NCBI RefSeq assembly: GCF_029227915.1
Contig: NC_079880.1
Coordinates: 374,001-438,000 of the forward strand
Length of the DNA stretch: 64,000 nt
Source: Hydractinia symbiolongicarpus
Lineage: Eukaryota; Cnidaria; Hydrozoa; Anthoathecata; Hydractiniidae
Direction: 5' to 3'
The translations under genes and the position numbers were made by a program. This document shows, piece after piece, positions 60,222 to 64,000 of the stretch. The notes beneath the pieces are model-generated. The model did not search any database, was not told where the DNA came from, and worked only from the letters and a program-made list of their open reading frames with translations. Positions within the stretch are counted from its first letter, which is position 1. Each line of letters starts with the position of its first letter.

Positions 60222-63200
60222 CTAGGTTGCATCGCTTTTAACCATGAAACGATTGACCGTGGGACTTAATTGAACTAACTTTGCACTGTCACCTGATAAA
60301 TGTGATAAATGAGACCATTGGATTACAAGAAATAACATTCTTCTTAATTTGACGTGATTGTTGGAACTCAGCGATTGCACTGGGCGCTGTGGTAGCGCTT
60401 CATTTAAAAATTTAGATATATAAGTCATTCTTTAATGTGCGACCAATCCTATCCGTTATCGCGCGCTGAAGAAATAGCGAGAGTTTCAAAAACTACATTT
60501 CATTGACTTTCTAACGGTGTCAGTCCGTTTCAGTTACAACGGTTGGGTCACATATTCGTGCCAACATGTATTTAGCGATATTTTTCTGATATTACTAGGT
60601 TGCATCGCTTTTAACCATAAAACGATTGACTGTGGGACTTAATTGAACTAACTTTGCACTGTCACCTGATAAATGTTGTAAAGGAGACAATTGGACTCCA
60701 AGAAATAACATTCTTCTTAATTTGACATGATTGCCGAAACTCAGTGATTACACTGGGCGCTGTGGTAGCGCTTCATTTAAGAATTAAGCTAAAAAAGTTA
60801 TTTTTTTACTGTGGGACCAATCCTAGCCGTTAGCACGCGCTGAACAAAGAGCGATAGTTTCAAAAGCTACATATCATTTACTTTCTAACGGTGTCAGTCC
60901 CTTTGAGTGGCAACGGTTGGGTCACATATTCGTACCAACATGTATTTAGCGATATTTATCTGATATTACTAGGTTGCATCGCTTTTAACTATACAACGAT
61001 TGACTGTGGGACTTAATTGAACTAATTTTGCACTGTCACCTGATAAATGTGATAAAGGAGACAATTGGACTCCAAGAAATAACGTTGTTCTTAATTTGAC
61101 ATGATTGCCGAAACTCAGCGATTACTCTGGGCGCTGTGGTAGCGCTTCATTTAAAAATTTAGATAAATAAGTCATTCTTTACTGTGGGACCAATCCTTTC
61201 CATTATCGCGCGCTGAAGAAATAGCGATAGTTTCAAAAACTACATTTCATTGACTTTTCTAACGGTGTCAGTCCGTTTGAGTTACAACGGTTGGGTCACA
61301 TATTCGTACCAACATGTATTTAACAATATTTATCTGATATTACTAGGTTGCATCGCTTTTAACAGTGCAACGATTGACTGTGGGACTTAATTGAACTAAC
61401 TTTGGACTGTAACCTGATAAATGTGATAAATGATACAATTGAACTCCAAGAAATAACATTCTTCTTAATTTGATGTGAATGCCGAAACACAGCGATTACA
61501 CTGGGCGCTGTTGTAGCGCTTCATTTAAAAATTTAGATAAATAAGTCATTCTTTACTGTGGGACCAATCCTTTCCATTATCGCGCGCTGAAGAAATAGCG
61601 ATAGTTTCAAAAACTACATTTCATTGACTTTTCTAACGGTGTCAGTCCGTTTGAGTTACAACGGTTGGGTCAAATATTCGTGCCAACATGTATTTAGCGA
61701 TATTTTTCTGATATTACTAGGTTGCATCGCTTTTAACCATGAAACGATTGACCGTGGGACTTAATTGAACGAACTTTGCACTGTCACCTGATAAATGTGA
61801 TAAATGAGACCATTGGATTACAAGAAATAACATTCTTCTTAATTTGACGTGATTGTTGGAACTCAGCGATTGCACTTGGCGCTGTGGTAGCGCTTCATTT
61901 AAAAATTTAGATATATAAGTCATTCTTTAATGTGCGACCAATCCTATCCGTTATCGCGCGCTAAAGAAATAGCGAGAGTTTCAAAAACTACATTTCATTG
62001 ACTTTCTAACGGTGTCAGTCCGTTTCAGTTACAACGGTTGGGTCACATATTCGTGCCAACATGTATTTAGCGATATTTTTCTGATATTACTAGGTTGCAT
62101 CGCTTTTAACCATAAAACGATTGACTGTGGGACTTAATTGAACTAACTTTGCACTGTCACCTGATAAATGTTATAAAGGAGACAATTGGACTCCAAGAAA
62201 TAACTTTCTTCTTAATTTGACGTGATTGTTGGAACTCAGCGATTGCACTGGGCGCTGTGGTAGCGCTTCATTAAAAAATTTAGATATATAAGTCATTCTT
62301 TAATGTGCGACCAATCCTATCCGTTATCGCGCGCTGAAGAAATAGCGAGAGTTTCAAAAACTACATTTCATTGCCTTTCTAACGGTGTCAGTCCGTTTCA
62401 GTTACAACGGTTGGGTCACATATTCGTGCCAACATGTATTTAGCGATATTTTTCTGATATTACTAGGTTGCATCGCTTTTAACCATGAAACGATTGACTG
62501 TGGAACTTAATTGAACTAACTTTGCACTGTCACCTGATAAATGTGATAAAGGAGACAATTGGACTCCAAGAAATAACATTCTTCCTAATTTAACATGATT
62601 GCCGAAACTCAGTGATTACACTGGGCGCTGTGGGAGCGCTTCATTTAAGAATTAAGCTGAAAAAGTCATTTTTTTACTGTGGGACCAATCCTAGCCGTTA
62701 CCACGCGCTGAACAAAGAGCGATAGTTTCAAAAGCTACATTTCATTGACTTTTTAACGGTGTCAGTCCGTTTGAGTGGCAACGGTTGGGTCACATATTCG
62801 TACCAACATGTATTTAGCGATATTTTTCTGATATTACTAGGTTGCATCGCTTTTAACTATGAAACGATTGATTGTGGGACTTAATTGAACTAATTTTGCA
62901 TTGTCACCTGATAAATGTGATAAAGGAGACAATTGGACTTCAAGAAATAACGTTCTTCTTAATTTGACATGATTGCCGAAACTTAGCGATTACTCTGGGC
63001 GCTGTGGTAGCGCTTCATTTAAGAATTATGCCAAAAAAAGTCATTTTTTTACTGTGGGACCAATCCTAGCCGTTAACGCGCGGTGAAGAAATAGCAAAAG
63101 TTTCAAGAATTACATTTCATTGACTTTCTAACAGTGTCAGTCCGTTTGAGTTACAACGGTCGGGTCACATATTCGTACCAACATGTATTTAACAATATTT

Positions 63201-63420
63201 ATCTGATATTACTAGGTTGCATCGCTTTTAACAGTGAAACGATTGACTGTGGGACTTAATTGAACTAACTTTTGACTGCAACCTGATAAATGTGATAAAT
63301 GAGACCATTGGATTACAAGAAATAACATTCTTCTTAATTTGACGTGATTGTTGGAACTCAGCGATTGCACTGGGCGCTGTGGTAGCGCTTCATTTAAAAA
63401 TTTAGATATATAAGTCATTC
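60222..63420. repeat. 4-monomer higher-order unit of 1495 bp
   Basis: Equivalent A-type monomers start at 60222, 61717 and 63212, spaced exactly 1495 bp, with shared variants GGATTACAAGAAATAAC, AATTTAGATATATAAG and TTTAATGTGCGACC. The same 1495-bp spacing occurs at 47507, 49002 and 50497. It is therefore the basic period of the right arm, on which the 9-monomer units are secondary rearrangements. Confidence 0.88.
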
Positions 63421-64000
63421 TTTAATGTGCGACCAATCCTATCCGTTATCGCGCGCTGAAGAAATAGCGAGAGTTTCAAAAACTACATTTCATTGACTTT
63501 CTAACGGTGTCAGTCCGTTTCAGTTACAACGGTTGGGTCACATATTCGTGCCAACATGTATTTAGCGATATTTTTCTGATATTACGAGGTTGCATCGCTT
63601 TTAACAGTGAAACGATTGACTGTGGGACTTAATTGAACTAACTTTGGACTGTAACCTGATAAATTTGATAAATGAGACAATTGAACTCCAAGAAATAACA
63701 TTCTTCTTAATTTGATGTGAATGCCGAAACACAGCGATTACACTGGGCGCTGTTGTAGCGCTTCATTTAAAAATTTAGATAAATAAGTCATTCTTTACTG
63801 TGGGACCAATCCTTTCCATTATCGCGCGCTGAAGAAATAGCGACAGTTTCAAAAACTACATTTCATTGACTTTTCTAACGGTGTCAGTCCGTTTGAGTTA
63901 CAACGGTTGGGTCACATATTCGTGCCAACATGTACTTAGCGATATTTTTCTGATATTACTAGGTTGCATCGCTTTTAACCATGAAACGATTGACTGTGGA

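Larger units (their letters stand above)
29541..64000. repeat. Satellite array, right arm, to the end of the window
   Basis: About 92 head-to-tail monomers, mostly 373-374 bp, in the same orientation as the left arm and continuing past the window edge. Monomers are clearly A-type (AATTTAGATAAATAAGTCATTC or AATTTCGATATATAAGTC) or B-type (AGAATTAAGCTAAAAAAAGTCA or AGAATTATGCCAAAAAAAGTC). They are organised into higher-order repeats, and copies of the same position differ by a few bases only. Each monomer keeps a 5-bp hairpin GCGCT-GTGGT-AGCGC and the CpG-rich core TTATCGCGCGCTGAAG. One antisense frame of 68-69 codons appears once per higher-order unit but is a repeat artefact. Confidence 0.97.

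Noticed and set aside
30309-63418. Recurring minus-strand open frames of 68-69 codons beginning MTYISK or MPYISK, about one per higher-order unit
   Set aside because: They lie at one fixed place in one monomer type, repeat at the satellite period, contain no recognisable domain, and change with ordinary satellite substitutions. They are open by chance because that monomer lacks two stop codons.
1-64000. CENP-B box match at TTCGTACCAACATGT in each monomer
   Set aside because: TTCG and the central A fit the box, but the essential CGGG half is ATGT here. The partial match is within chance.
1-64000. CRISPR array or bacterial repeat interpretation
   Set aside because: The repeat unit is about 373 bp with no short repeat-spacer structure, and the window has spliced eukaryotic genes.
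1-64000. tRNA, rRNA or small RNA genes
   Set aside because: No A/B-box promoter pairs with cloverleaf potential and no rRNA-like conserved blocks were seen in the satellite or in the mobile elements.

Overview
This window is eukaryotic, non-coding-rich DNA from an animal genome. It is almost entirely one tandem satellite with a monomer of about 372-374 bp, running from the first base to the last and interrupted only by two mobile elements. There are no bacterial features. The evidence for an animal is a spliced ten-exon gene with GT-AG introns, AATAAA signals, a non-LTR retrotransposon with a YADD reverse transcriptase, and an eukaryotic-style terminal-inverted-repeat DNA transposon. The AT-rich composition and the resemblance of both mobile-element proteins to proteins I associate with cnidarians suggest a cnidarian, possibly a hydrozoan. 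That assignment is inference and was not tested by any search.

Layout: (1) 1-2753, satellite made largely of alternating A-type and B-type monomers, including a 743-bp dimer duplication. (2) 2754-5302, a 5'-truncated non-LTR retrotransposon on the minus strand with an open reverse-transcriptase frame; about 77 bp of satellite is missing at its insertion point. (3) 5303-22184, diverged satellite carrying local duplications of 5 monomers (about 1860 bp) and 3 monomers (about 1117 bp). (4) 22185-29540, a complete 7356-bp DNA transposon with perfect 27-bp terminal inverted repeats and a 2-bp TT target duplication. (5) 29541-64000, homogenised satellite with higher-order repeats: a 4-monomer unit of 1496 bp that really alternates as an 8-monomer unit of 2992 bp (29.9-39.7 kb), a 9-monomer duplication of 3363 bp (40.5-46.9 kb), another 9-monomer unit of 3365 bp (49.0-56.9 kb), and 1495-bp 4-monomer periods (60.2-63.4 kb).

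The most interesting object is the DNA transposon. Its minus strand holds a gene whose ten exons I could join by hand with every intron phase matching and no stop codon. This gives a predicted protein of 1264 residues with a DDE/RNase-H-like arrangement: a candidate aspartate near residue 511, a FFHGD motif ending at D588 followed by a Cys cluster, and an EPLHD motif at 723-727. A second possible 3' end, a short Cys-rich terminal exon with its own AATAAA signal, would give a 960-residue form. A decayed piece of an unrelated reverse transcriptase lies antisense in the last intron and seems to supply the splice acceptor and first codons of the last exon. The region upstream of the start codon has three E2F-like sites and a perfect cAMP-response-type palindrome.

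The satellite has the organisation expected of a centromeric or pericentromeric array: alternating A/B monomers, higher-order repeats, and islands of homogenised sequence next to diverged monomers. Nothing in the DNA alone proves centromere function. The short antisense reading frames of 68-69 codons that recur along the array are by-products of the repeat and are not annotated as genes.
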